Positions 1 to 6,663 are shown, counted from the first letter of the stretch. The stretch is DNA of 20,308 bases from Parcubacteria group bacterium RIFCSPHIGHO2_01_FULL_47_10b (GCA_001824325.1 MHXC01000052.1:1-20308); one strand, 5' to 3'. The notes: generated from the letters alone by a model not told the origin. Numbers and translations are program-made.

Positions 1-532
1 TGCCGAACTTGTTCAGGATTTTCATGGCATCCTGCGGAGAAACCGAGATTGTGAATTGAACCGATGATGTACGCGCAAGCGGAGCAAGGGCGTCTCGTCC
101 GTCCAATTCCAACCAGATTGCGTCCCTCTCGTCCGGAATAACCAGTAAGTCCTCGTCGCCGTCCAATATCGGCGCAAGGAACGGCTGTGCGCCAACTCTG
201 CGAGCGGACTCATAAAGTTGAGCGAGACATTTCCGCGTGACATCGAGGACACAAGCGGGAGTTGAGGCTACTGTCGAAACCTCCATGTTGTGACGGCCAA
301 GCTCGTAGAAAATTTTGTTGCCGTTATGATCAACAAGGGTTGTAATGAGATTGCCTTTACGACAATCCACTTTCCAACCATTTTCGGCGAGGTATCTCAA
401 CATTTGTTGAGACGTTTGGGTCTGGACGGCTTTGCCGTCCTTGTCCACAAACTGGGTTTCGACTTCCGCCCCAATTGTCAGAAGCGTCTCCGATGAGATT
501 CCGTCCGCGAAGTAGCTGGTAAGTCGCTGCAT
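1..532 (-). CDS. Glutamate-cysteine ligase-like protein, N-terminal part (runs off left edge)
   Basis: The frame is open from the ATG at 532 to the window edge (177 codons, no stop), so the C-terminus is missing. The start is well supported by an AAAGGAGG Shine-Dalgarno sequence five bases upstream. Visible motifs are TIGAEVE (residues 19-25), matching the GxExE metal-binding strand that opens ligases of the GCS2/plant-type GshA superfamily, then ELGRHNMEVST (78-88), resembling the family's glutamate-rich second strand, and PDERDAIWLELDG followed by ARTSSVQFTIS (133-163), resembling the stretch before the family's conserved Gln-binding strand. Members join glutamate to cysteine or another amine using ATP in the cytoplasm, as in glutathione or ergothioneine synthesis. 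The family call rests on these short motifs; the exact substrate cannot be told. A hairpin at 592-617 separates it from the upstream regulator gene, so it probably has its own promoter. Confidence 0.65.
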   Translation of the reverse strand, partial: MQRLTSYFADGISSETLLTIGAEVETQFVDKDGKAVQTQTSQQMLRYLAENGWKVDCRKGNLITTLVDHNGNKIFYELGRHNMEVSTVASTPACVLDVTRKCLAQLYESARRVGAQPFLAPILDGDEDLLVIPDERDAIWLELDGRDALAPLARTSSVQFTISVSPQDAMKILNKFG

Positions 533-591
533 GACTTCCTCCTTTTATCAAAGAACTATGTCTGCCGTTTTGTAATAGGTAGGCAAACGTA

Positions 592-617
592 AACCCCCTC
601 CAATTACGGAGGGGGTT
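592..617 (-). terminator. Hairpin terminator after the YerC-like gene
   Basis: A perfect 10-bp stem (AACCCCCTCC with GGAGGGGGTT) encloses the six-base loop 602-607. Read on the minus strand it follows the stop codon of the regulator gene by about 25 bases and is followed by TTT and a T-rich stretch. The T tract is short, so termination may be partial. Confidence 0.6.
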
Positions 618-642
618 GGCTTTATGCGAGAAAATAAGTACA

Positions 643-957
643 TTAAGGCAACTCTCTCCGTGATTGGTTAGAGTTGTGGTGGTGGAATCTACTGATAACT
701 GTTCTATAACCGCCCTGACTTCCCTTTAACCATTTTGCAACACGGGCGACAGTGGTTGAACTTAAACCCGTTTTATTTACAATTACCGAATAAGGCACTT
801 TTTCCGTGAGCATTTCGGCGGCTTTTAGTCGCTTAGCAAACTCCTCAATTTCTTTTTCGGTCATTAAATCACGCAAAAACCGCTCAGCTTCGTCGCTGGT
901 TTTGAGGGCCAAGATTGCTTGAATTAATCTTTTATTTTCCTTGCTCTTCCAGTCCAT
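643..957 (-). CDS. TrpR-like regulator, YerC/YecD family
   Basis: This is a 104-residue protein resembling the TrpR-related YerC/YecD family, which are small helix-turn-helix DNA-binding proteins of about 100 residues found in Firmicutes and many candidate-phyla bacteria. The N-terminal half is helical (LIQAILALKTSDEAERFLRD, then EIEEFAKRLKAAEMLTE). The recognition region lies at residues 55-79, with PYSVIVNKTGLSSTTVARV followed by KWLKGSQGGY, typical of the family. The last 15 residues are polar and histidine-rich. The ATG at 957 has no Shine-Dalgarno; the -10 box ends only six bases upstream, so the mRNA is probably leaderless. A palindrome covers the promoter, suggesting autoregulation. 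Its ligand and targets are not known from sequence. Confidence 0.85.
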   Translation of the reverse strand: MDWKSKENKRLIQAILALKTSDEAERFLRDLMTEKEIEEFAKRLKAAEMLTEKVPYSVIVNKTGLSSTTVARVAKWLKGSQGGYRTVISRFHHHNSNQSRRELP

Positions 958-963
958 ACCGTC

Positions 964-992
964 ACTTTAGCAAACTAAAGCGATTGAGTCAA
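964..992 (-). promoter_or_regulatory. Promoter of the YerC-like gene with overlapping palindrome
   Basis: On the minus strand, TTGACT (992-987) and TAAAGT (969-964) are separated by exactly 17 bases. The -10 ends six bases before the ATG, which would put the transcription start at or next to the start codon. The inverted repeat CTTTAG-CAAA-CTAAAG (965-980) covers the -10 and part of the spacer, where a repressor would block RNA polymerase. Confidence 0.6.
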
Positions 993-1011
993 GGGTTGAT
1001 CGTTCAAATTG

Positions 1012-1074
1012 CTAGCAACCTATAAAATGTGCGCCATGGTTGCTGCGTGCTATAAGAGTGAAGGGTGGGAGTAA
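1012..1074 (+). pseudogene. Decayed 3' end of a second pyruvoyl-dependent arginine decarboxylase gene
   Basis: Bases 1028-1074 match the last 47 bases of the intact pdaD gene (8785-8831) at 43 of 47 positions, including the stop codon. They encode CAMVAACYKSEGWE against CAMVAACYKSEGWK in the intact gene. The match continues upstream through AACCTATAAAA (intact copy AACCTGTAAAA), with an in-frame loss of nine bases (three codons, Thr-Arg-Pro). Before about 1012 the similarity fades. The four substitutions are silent or conservative, so the fragment looks like the remains of a paralogue rather than a recent partial copy. It is too short to be an enzyme and no start or Ser-Ser cleavage site survives. 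Confidence 0.75.
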
Positions 1075-1144
1075 CTGCGTTTCGATTTGTTTGCTTTTTA
1101 TTGCGACTGTATACAGAAAATAGAATACGCGTTAAAGTACAATT

Positions 1145-1723
1145 ATGAAAAGGGAGGTTGAAGCAACATTTCTCTCAGTTGATAAAAATTCCATACGAGC
1201 CAAATTTAAAAAGGCGGGGTTCGAGTTAAAAACTCCCGAGTATTTGATGCGTAGAAAAACATTCGATTTTTCTCGTGTCGCGCCAGGTCGCAATAAATGG
1301 GGACGCGTTCGGCAAGAATCCGAGAAAATAACAATGACTGTTAAAGAGGTTCACGGATCAGGCATCAATGACACTTACGAAGTTGAGCTTACTGTGAATG
1401 ATTTTGATACTGCCGTATCTTTTTTTGAAGCATGCGATATTCCAGTAAAAGCGTTTCAGGAAAATATGCGTGAGGTATGGGTGCGTGATGGAGTAGAAGT
1501 AACGATTGATACATGGCCTGGACTAAATCCATTTGTAGAGATCGAGGGAACGAATGAGAAAGTAGTGAGGGACTTATCCAACGAATTAGGGTTAGATTTT
1601 GAAAAAGCGGTTTTTGGCAGTATTGATCTCGTATATGAAAAAGAGCTTGGTATACCTGCCAAAACAATTATTCGTTTGCCGGAAATTACTTTTGCAAATC
1701 CGCCAAAGAAAAACGCCGCGTGA
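1145..1723 (+). CDS. CYTH-domain protein (class IV adenylate cyclase / triphosphatase-like)
   Basis: The 192-residue protein has the CYTH triphosphate tunnel fold pattern. It opens with KREVEATFL, the first charged strand, followed by WGRVRQE (residues 57-63), TMTVKEV, YEVELTVNDFDTA, then REVWVRDGVEVTIDTWPGL and PFVEIEG, all alternating charged strands that bind triphosphate and metal. CYTH proteins cleave inorganic or thiamine triphosphate, or cyclise ATP. The substrate here cannot be read from sequence, and stand-alone copies are common in candidate-phyla genomes. The ATG at 1145 has no Shine-Dalgarno; a TAAAGT box (1133-1138) lies six bases upstream, the same layout as the regulator on the other strand, but no good -35 accompanies it. 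The stop codon lies inside the following hairpin. Confidence 0.85.
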   Translation: MKREVEATFLSVDKNSIRAKFKKAGFELKTPEYLMRRKTFDFSRVAPGRNKWGRVRQESEKITMTVKEVHGSGINDTYEVELTVNDFDTAVSFFEACDIPVKAFQENMREVWVRDGVEVTIDTWPGLNPFVEIEGTNEKVVRDLSNELGLDFEKAVFGSIDLVYEKELGIPAKTIIRLPEITFANPPKKNAA

Positions 1724-1748
1724 GCTTGTAAGCTCGATACGCGGCGTT
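1712..1748. terminator. Bidirectional terminator between convergent genes
   Basis: The 10-bp stem AACGCCGCGT / ACGCGGCGTT is extended by an inner GAGCT / AGCTC stem with a TGTA loop and a three-base bulge. On the plus strand it is followed, after about ten bases, by CCTTTTTT; on the minus strand it is followed directly by TTTTTC. It overlaps the CYTH stop codon and lies 15 bases past the stop of the opposing small gene, so it can serve both. Confidence 0.85.
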
Positions 1749-1762
1749 GGGCTACTCCTTTT

Positions 1763-2038
1763 TTAATAGAGATGCACGAATTTTTGGATACGAGAACTCG
1801 CCCGGTTCTTCCATGCACCTATTTTTGATGAAAAAATTTTGACTGCATACTTTTCCTGACGTAAAAAGCCGTGTTCAAAAATATATCGCAACGGCAACCC
1901 CCCGGCTTCAGGAAAAAATATGATGCCACAACCAGCTTTTTTTGCTCTTCGTGCCATTAAAAAAACAGCGGCCACTACATCTTTGACCCCAATCCTAGCT
2001 ATTGACACTTTTTTATGTGCAACTGGATATATCTCCAT
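1763..2038 (-). CDS. Small conserved-looking protein of unknown function
   Basis: A 91-residue protein is encoded directly after the NIF3-family gene. The ATG at 2038 lies five bases past that gene's stop; a TTG at 2053 would instead overlap it by ten bases, but neither start has a clear Shine-Dalgarno. The translation has a basic helix (FLMARRAKKAG), a strand plus turn GIIFFPEAGGLPLRYI (residues 38-53), and a basic C-terminus. The strand-Gly-Gly-Leu pattern faintly recalls the loop of phosphoribosyltransferases, but the protein is far too short for that family and the conserved PRPP motif is absent. It could be a truncated member or a novel small protein. Close coupling to the NIF3 gene suggests co-transcription. 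Confidence 0.55.
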   Translation of the reverse strand: MEIYPVAHKKVSIARIGVKDVVAAVFLMARRAKKAGCGIIFFPEAGGLPLRYIFEHGFLRQEKYAVKIFSSKIGAWKNRASSRIQKFVHLY

Positions 2039-2043
2039 AAAAA

Positions 2044-2934
2044 CTATTTCCAATAATCTACTCTGTCAATAAATTCGGTTTCTAACCCTAGATTCCTAAA
2101 ATAATCTTGCATCTCATTAACTAAAACTAACTTTTCTGTCGCATAGTGGGAGCACTCAATTAAATTTAGGTTAAGAGAATCTTTAATTCCTTCGAACTCT
2201 GCACGTCTGCGAATAGAGTTTTCTGTTTTTACTTTGTTTAAGTAATCACCAGACAAATAAGTATCGCAACCCAGACGGATCGTCTCCTGCATGTACTCCA
2301 CTTCAGCCCCTCCTCCGGCTATAATCCCGATCCTAGAAACCGTCGGAAATCGCTGCAAAAAATGTATTTCATCTAGGTTAAAAATATGTTGCAAGGAATG
2401 AATAAATCGAGCGAGTGGGATTGGGCTATCTAAAGATCCAAAAATTCCAGCGTATCCTACAGAACACCGATTATACTCCTGGCACCTCTGCAGCATTAGT
2501 GCTTTCGCAATACTACGACTGGTTGAAATACTCTTATGAATATCAAGGGGTGTATGTAAACAATAGACAGATATTCTCCGTCGTTGCAACTCCAAAAAAT
2601 ATTTCTCTTTTAGCGGCAAAAAACCCCTACCACTTGATTCCATGTCCATTGGGTGGTGCAAGAAAATGAATGTGTCAAAAATATCTTTAGCAAAAATTAT
2701 ATCCAAAATTTCTTCGCTTAAGAAAACCGCCAAATATACTTTTTTGACGATATGGCTGTTTTTCAACATAAGGCCATGAAAAGTCCGCAAAAATTGATTA
2801 GAAATATAATAGCGAAATTCTATATGAGCAGCATCATACATCTTGGGCAAAATACGACTAAACGGTTCATCCGATGGTATCTCATTAATATTGAACTCCT
2901 CCGCTAGTCGCTGGGTGAGAAATTCCAAATTCAT
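2044..2934 (-). CDS. NIF3 / DUF34 family dinuclear-metal protein
   Basis: The 296-residue protein carries the NIF3 (GTP cyclohydrolase I type 2-like, DUF34) metal-site signatures: FLHHPMD (residues 91-97), YCLHTPLD (124-131) and, near the C-terminus, IECSHYATEKL (259-269). GYAGIFG (160-166) and IAGGGAEVEY with CDTYLSGDY (205-231) match the core sheet. Family members form hexameric rings with two metals per subunit; their cellular role is still debated and NAD or cofactor repair has been suggested. Length is normal for the shorter family members. The ATG overlaps the stop of an upstream open frame as ATGA, indicating translational coupling, and no separate Shine-Dalgarno is seen. The gene is followed closely by the small unknown gene. 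Confidence 0.85.
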   Translation of the reverse strand: MNLEFLTQRLAEEFNINEIPSDEPFSRILPKMYDAAHIEFRYYISNQFLRTFHGLMLKNSHIVKKVYLAVFLSEEILDIIFAKDIFDTFIFLHHPMDMESSGRGFLPLKEKYFLELQRRRISVYCLHTPLDIHKSISTSRSIAKALMLQRCQEYNRCSVGYAGIFGSLDSPIPLARFIHSLQHIFNLDEIHFLQRFPTVSRIGIIAGGGAEVEYMQETIRLGCDTYLSGDYLNKVKTENSIRRRAEFEGIKDSLNLNLIECSHYATEKLVLVNEMQDYFRNLGLETEFIDRVDYWK

Positions 2935-3062
2935 ATTGGACGCATCAAGTTCATTAACTCGTTTTGATCGTGCTCTAAATCATACAGCTCAATCACATCG
3001 CTATTTATGTGCAAAATAATTCTATTCTTATCCTGGATAGCTGTCCAGATACTCTTGACATC
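2931..3062 (-). pseudogene. 5'-truncated reading frame overlapping the NIF3 gene start
   Basis: A frame of 43 codons runs from just after a TAG at 3065-3063 to a TGA at 2933-2931, overlapping the NIF3 ATG as ATGA. The translation looks protein-like (for example IWTAIQDKNRIILHINSDV, then IELYDLEHDQNELMNLMRPI), but there is no ATG near its beginning; possible starts are an internal TTG or GTG that would leave fewer than 30 residues. The ATGA overlap is a typical operon junction, so this is best read as the tail of a former upstream gene. Its upstream part is replaced by the tRNA-Arg promoter region, whose -35 box lies inside the frame. No family was recognised. Confidence 0.45.
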
Positions 3063-3083
3063 CTATGTTTCTTTTCATAGGAT
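3055..3083 (+). promoter_or_regulatory. Promoter of the tRNA-Arg pair
   Basis: TTGACA (3055-3060) and TAGGAT (3078-3083) are 17 bases apart, about 55 bases before the first tRNA. An exact inverted repeat, ATCCTATG at 3060-3067 and CATAGGAT at 3076-3083, spans the spacer and the -10 box and could be an operator. Confidence 0.65.
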
Positions 3084-3137
3084 ACTACATGTGTGATTGT
3101 TGTCCTTTTCGATTAGCATGTTCACAAGACTTTTCCT

Positions 3138-3214
3138 ACGCCCGTAGCTCAACTGGATAGAGCGAGCGGTTTCTAACCGCTAGGTTGGAGGTTCAAGTCC
3201 TCCCGGGCGTACCA
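3138..3214 (+). tRNA. tRNA-Arg (anticodon TCT)
   Basis: All arms fold by eye. The acceptor ACGCCCG pairs with CGGGCGT, the D stem is GCTC/GAGC, the anticodon stem AGCGG/CCGCT holds the loop TTTCTAA (anticodon TCT, reading AGA and AGG by wobble), and the T arm is GGAGG-TTCAAGT-CCTCC. A discriminator A and encoded CCA follow. C35, an identity base for ArgRS, is present. It is the first member of an arginine cluster with a second tRNA-Arg, arcA and argS. Confidence 0.95.
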
Positions 3215-3236
3215 CGGCTTGAGTTTCAGAAACCTG

Positions 3237-3314
3237 GCTCCCGTAGCTCAGCCTGGAGAGAGCGCTTCCCTGCGGAGGAAGAGGGCGACGGTTCAAATCC
3301 GTCCGGGGGCACCA
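3237..3314 (+). tRNA. tRNA-Arg (anticodon GCG)
   Basis: The acceptor GCTCCCG pairs with CGGGGGC (one T-G pair). The D stem is GCTC/GAGC, the anticodon stem CTTCC/GGAAG holds the loop CTGCGGA (anticodon GCG, with T33 in place), and the T arm is GACGG-TTCAAAT-CCGTC. A discriminator A and encoded CCA follow. The anticodon reads CGC and CGT without adenosine-to-inosine editing. Most bacteria instead use ACG, edited by TadA. It lies 22 bases after tRNA-Arg(TCT) and is probably on the same transcript. Confidence 0.93.
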
Positions 3315-3321
3315 AAAAAAT

Positions 3322-3353
3322 GAGAAGGATAGTCGAATGATTATCTTTTTCTC
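3322..3353 (+). terminator. Possible weak terminator after the tRNA pair
   Basis: GAGAAGGATA can pair with TATCT-TT-TTCTC, with a two-base bulge and a ten-base loop, and the 3' arm is T-rich. The stem is imperfect, so some read-through toward arcA is possible, although arcA has its own promoter about 30 bases further on. Confidence 0.35.
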
Positions 3354-3381
3354 GTTTATATTACTAAACAAAATCTAACTC

Positions 3382-3411
3382 TTGACAAGTCAATCAACCT
3401 CTGCATATACT
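3382..3411 (+). promoter_or_regulatory. Promoter of arcA-argS
   Basis: TTGACA (3382-3387) and TATACT (3406-3411) are separated by 18 bases. The stretch CTTGACAAGTC (3381-3391) closely matches the -35 region of the pdaD promoter (TTGTCAAGTC). The leader to the preferred arcA start is about 70 bases long. Confidence 0.7.
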
Positions 3412-3488
3412 GAAACCGAGAAGTTCATTGAAAATCATTGAGCAATCAATCAAATTTAGAAATTCACTATCACTTGAAAGGAGTGATG

Positions 3489-4760
3489 ATGCGTAGGATC
3501 AACGGAGTAAGTGTCACATCGGAGACCGGTCGCTTGCGACGAGTTCTCATCAATCGACCAGGGGATGAGCTCGCTCTGGTTAGACCCCCTAGGAACGGAT
3601 CAGAAGAAATGCTGTTTGATGATGCCGTGTGGTTAGAGCAGGCCCAGTTCGAGCATTGTGAATACCTCAAAGTTCTTCATGCATTTGGCACAGAAATTGT
3701 CGCATTTAGCGATCTTCTCGTCGAAAGTCTTGAAGACAATGCTAAACGGCAGGGTCTTGTCGATCAGATTCGACAGCTGCATCAAGCATGCCAACTCAAC
3801 CACCTTGATTCTGATCACAGTCGTCGGCTTTTATCCATCGATCAGCAAACCCTTGCAGTAACGCTGATTTCAGGTAAAAACCCAAAAACGAATGAGGTTT
3901 TCTTCGATCCTTTACCGAATATTACCTTTACTCGTGACATCGGGGCTGTCGTACATAGTGCGATCATCGACTGTTCTGCAGCAAAAAAAGCACGGATGCG
4001 GGAATCGCTGTTATGGAGATTCATCAGGAGTAATCACCCTGAATTCTCGGAGATTCCTAGCGTTTTTTCGGTCGATCAGACGATTCCAAATAATCAGTGC
4101 ACTATCGAGGGAGGCGACATTATTGTTGTCAATCCTGAAACCATTCTCATAGGATCCGGGGAACGTACAACAATAAACACTGCGCTCGAAGTCGCAAAGA
4201 ACTTACTTCGAGCAGGCGAGATTAAACAAGTTATCGTTGTTCGAATCCCGAAAGAGCGTTCCTCAATGCATCTGGACACGCTCTTCTCGATAATTAGCCG
4301 TAACGAATGCATTGTTTATCCCCCCATGATCAGTAAAAAGGGGGGTAGTAAATTTTCTGCATTCATTATAGGCAACGATCATGAATGTAATCTCGCTGCA
4401 TTAGAGGCCGAAAAGCCACTTATGATCCTTGATGCACTCCAACAAGTTGGCATCGCCCTTTGTCCAATCCTTTGCGGTGGCAATGATGAAATCAATCAAG
4501 ACCGTGAGCAATGGACCGACGGCGCTAATGTCTTCCCGCTCCAACAAGGTGTGATCGTCAGCTATCAGAGGAACACTCATACCTTAAAAGGGCTTCAAGG
4601 CGTGGGGTATCGAACTATCTCGGCTCGAGAGTTTTATACTACCCCGACCTTTTGGCTTCGGAATGAGAAAAAGATTGTCATTACTATCGAGGATTTCGAA
4701 CTGTCTCGGGGAAGAGGCGGCCCTCGATGTTTGACTTTCCCGTTAAATCGAGCATCATAA
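3489..4760 (+). CDS. arcA: Arginine deiminase
   Basis: This enzyme hydrolyses arginine to citrulline and ammonia in the cytoplasm. All catalytic residues known from the Pseudomonas enzyme can be placed: Asp150 in FTRDIG, Glu207 in EGGDIIVV, His261 and Asp263 in MHLDTLFSII, and the nucleophile Cys414 in RGRGGPRCLTFPL. The N-terminus SETGRLRRVLINRPGDEL is typical. The 423-residue length is slightly longer than usual. The start at 3489 was chosen because GGAG at 3480-3483 lies five bases upstream; an adjacent ATG at 3486 is too close, and an ATG at 3438 would add 17 residues with no Shine-Dalgarno. The gene is followed after ten bases by argS. No arcB or arcC is present, so citrulline cannot be turned into ATP by nearby genes. 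Confidence 0.96.
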   Translation: MRRINGVSVTSETGRLRRVLINRPGDELALVRPPRNGSEEMLFDDAVWLEQAQFEHCEYLKVLHAFGTEIVAFSDLLVESLEDNAKRQGLVDQIRQLHQACQLNHLDSDHSRRLLSIDQQTLAVTLISGKNPKTNEVFFDPLPNITFTRDIGAVVHSAIIDCSAAKKARMRESLLWRFIRSNHPEFSEIPSVFSVDQTIPNNQCTIEGGDIIVVNPETILIGSGERTTINTALEVAKNLLRAGEIKQVIVVRIPKERSSMHLDTLFSIISRNECIVYPPMISKKGGSKFSAFIIGNDHECNLAALEAEKPLMILDALQQVGIALCPILCGGNDEINQDREQWTDGANVFPLQQGVIVSYQRNTHTLKGLQGVGYRTISAREFYTTPTFWLRNEKKIVITIEDFELSRGRGGPRCLTFPLNRAS

Positions 4761-4770
4761 AGGAGAGAAC

Positions 4771-6579
4771 ATGGAAACGATCAGGGACATAAAAACTAAG
4801 ATTGCGGACGAATTATCAAGGGTGCTAAAAACACTTTCTGATGATGGCGATAGCTTGACTATCGAAGAATTTCGACAACCACCCGACATTAAACTGGGGC
4901 ACTTTAGTATAGTTATGTTTCCATTCGCTAAAGTGCTCAAGAGCAACCCCCAGGAATTGGCACGCCGCGTTGTTGATATGTTAAATAACAACGTGCGGTT
5001 CAAAACCTTTGCCAGCTGTGAGGCCCACGGACCATATGTAAATGTCACGGTAAACCCAGAGATACTCGGCAATGCTGTTTTGGGACAAGTGCTGCGGGAG
5101 ATTGATGCATTTGGCGCGACGCAAGGCAATAAGTCAGAAACGATCATGGTCGAGTACTCTGCGCCAAACACCAACAAACCCCAACACCTTGGACATCTGC
5201 GTAACAACTCGCTTGGGTTAGCCGCGGGCAATTTGTTACGCTCCACGGGTGCCACGGTCATCTTTGCTAATCTAGTTAATGACCGCGGTATCCACATCAT
5301 GAAGTCAATGCTAGCGTATCAACTATGGGGCGAGGGCAAAACCCCTCAGTCGGAAAATGTCAAAGGTGATCATTTTGTGGGAACTTATTATGTTATGTTC
5401 GATAAGGCCCACAAAAAACAAATAGATGAAATGCGCGGGCTTGACCCAGAACGATGGAAGAATGTCGAAGCGAATGAAATCAAGACTCCATTACTTCTTC
5501 AAGCTCAAGAGCTGCTGGTGAAGTGGGAGGCTGGAGATTCTGAAATTCTGGCTCTCTGGAAAACTATGAACGATTGGGTCCTCGAGGGCTTTCGGACAAC
5601 GTATACCCGCATGGGTGCCCACTTCGACCACTGGTACTTCGAGAGCAATACGTACACACTCGGACGGGACATTGTTGAGCGTGGTTTAGAACTGGGGGTT
5701 TTTGAAAAAACCCCGGATGGATCGGTCTCCATCGATCTAACGGATTCCGGCTTCGACATAAAGTCCCTCTTACGGGCAGATGGTACGTCACTCTACATCA
5801 CGCAAGACCTCGGTACTGCAGTAATGAAGTTTGAGGATTTCCCCTTGACCAGGTCAATCTACACCGTTGCATGCGAACAGGACTATCACTTCAAGGTCTT
5901 GTTCAAGATCCTCGAGCGGTTGAAGTATCCCTGGGCAAAGCAGTGTTACCATCTCAGTTACGGGATGGTCAACTTGCCCGAGGGTCGCATGAAATCTCGA
6001 GAAGGAACAACTGTCGATGCTGACGACCTCATGGATCAGTTGTTTCACCTAGCACAACAACAGACGAGAGAGCGGCGGAAGGATTTAGAGCAAGACGAGA
6101 TTGACAGAATTGCCCATATGGTCAGCCTTGGCGCTCTCAAGTTCTACCTCCTAAAGCCGAAACCACAGACCACCATGAAATTCGACCCGAAAGAGTCGAT
6201 CGCGATCTCTGGCGGTACGGGTCCATATGTTCAGTATACACATGCTCGAATTTGCAGCATCCTGAAGAAAACGAATATCGAGCTCGACACCATAAACGCC
6301 GGACTATTAAAGCAGCCTGAGGAGCAAGCGCTCATCCTCGCCTTGAGCAAATTCCCTGAAATCATTGCTCAAGCCGCAAAGGAACTCAATCCTGCAGTGC
6401 TGTGCGAGTATCTACTTAACTTAAGCAGATACTTCAACGAGTTCTACGTAAAACACAGCGTGGTGAACGCCGACAGTACTGACTTGCAAGTAGCAAGATT
6501 CGCATTGGTCAAGTCAGTGGCCATTACTTTAAAAAACGGTTTGGCTTTGCTCGGCATAGATGCGCCGGAGCAAATGTAA
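4771..6579 (+). CDS. argS: Arginyl-tRNA synthetase
   Basis: Class Ia synthetase that charges tRNA-Arg with arginine. The 602-residue protein has an N-terminal Add1-type domain (about 1-115), the signature EYSAPNTNKPQHLGHLRNN with HLGH at residues 139-142, VNDRGIH, the KMSKS-equivalent GRMKSREGT beginning at 405, and the C-terminal anticodon-binding DALR domain starting near GTGPYVQYTHAR. The PNTNKPQHLGHLRNN form, with the insert carrying KGDHFVGTYYV, recalls the Bacteroidetes branch of ArgRS, which may mean horizontal transfer (inference from memory of the family). AGGAG precedes the ATG by seven bases. It is co-transcribed with arcA and lies downstream of two of its own tRNA substrates. Both have C35, which ArgRS recognises. 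Confidence 0.97.
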   Translation: METIRDIKTKIADELSRVLKTLSDDGDSLTIEEFRQPPDIKLGHFSIVMFPFAKVLKSNPQELARRVVDMLNNNVRFKTFASCEAHGPYVNVTVNPEILGNAVLGQVLREIDAFGATQGNKSETIMVEYSAPNTNKPQHLGHLRNNSLGLAAGNLLRSTGATVIFANLVNDRGIHIMKSMLAYQLWGEGKTPQSENVKGDHFVGTYYVMFDKAHKKQIDEMRGLDPERWKNVEANEIKTPLLLQAQELLVKWEAGDSEILALWKTMNDWVLEGFRTTYTRMGAHFDHWYFESNTYTLGRDIVERGLELGVFEKTPDGSVSIDLTDSGFDIKSLLRADGTSLYITQDLGTAVMKFEDFPLTRSIYTVACEQDYHFKVLFKILERLKYPWAKQCYHLSYGMVNLPEGRMKSREGTTVDADDLMDQLFHLAQQQTRERRKDLEQDEIDRIAHMVSLGALKFYLLKPKPQTTMKFDPKESIAISGGTGPYVQYTHARICSILKKTNIELDTINAGLLKQPEEQALILALSKFPEIIAQAAKELNPAVLCEYLLNLSRYFNEFYVKHSVVNADSTDLQVARFALVKSVAITLKNGLALLGIDAPEQM

Positions 6580-6603
6580 ATGAAATCTAATGCACACAAA
6601 CAT

Positions 6604-6640
6604 GGGGCCTCCTGGATGTCTTATCTATCCGGGAGGCCTC
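6604..6640 (+). terminator. Terminator of arcA-argS
   Basis: The long stem GGGCCTCC-TGGAT / ATCCGGGAGGCCTC has a short loop and is followed by TTCTATTCTC. It lies 25 bases after the argS stop codon. Confidence 0.8.
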
Positions 6641-6663
6641 TTCTATTCTCCAATTAAAGCTTT

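Noticed and set aside
3138..3314. tRNA-Arg genes as an integration site for a mobile element
   Set aside because: No integrase gene is present, and no repeat of a tRNA 3' end was found elsewhere in the window.
3180..3371. 63-codon frame on the minus strand across the tRNA-Arg genes
   Set aside because: It is the antisense of the tRNAs and gives the well-known spurious peptide type with LNRRPLPPQGSALSRLSYG; such frames are common annotation artefacts.
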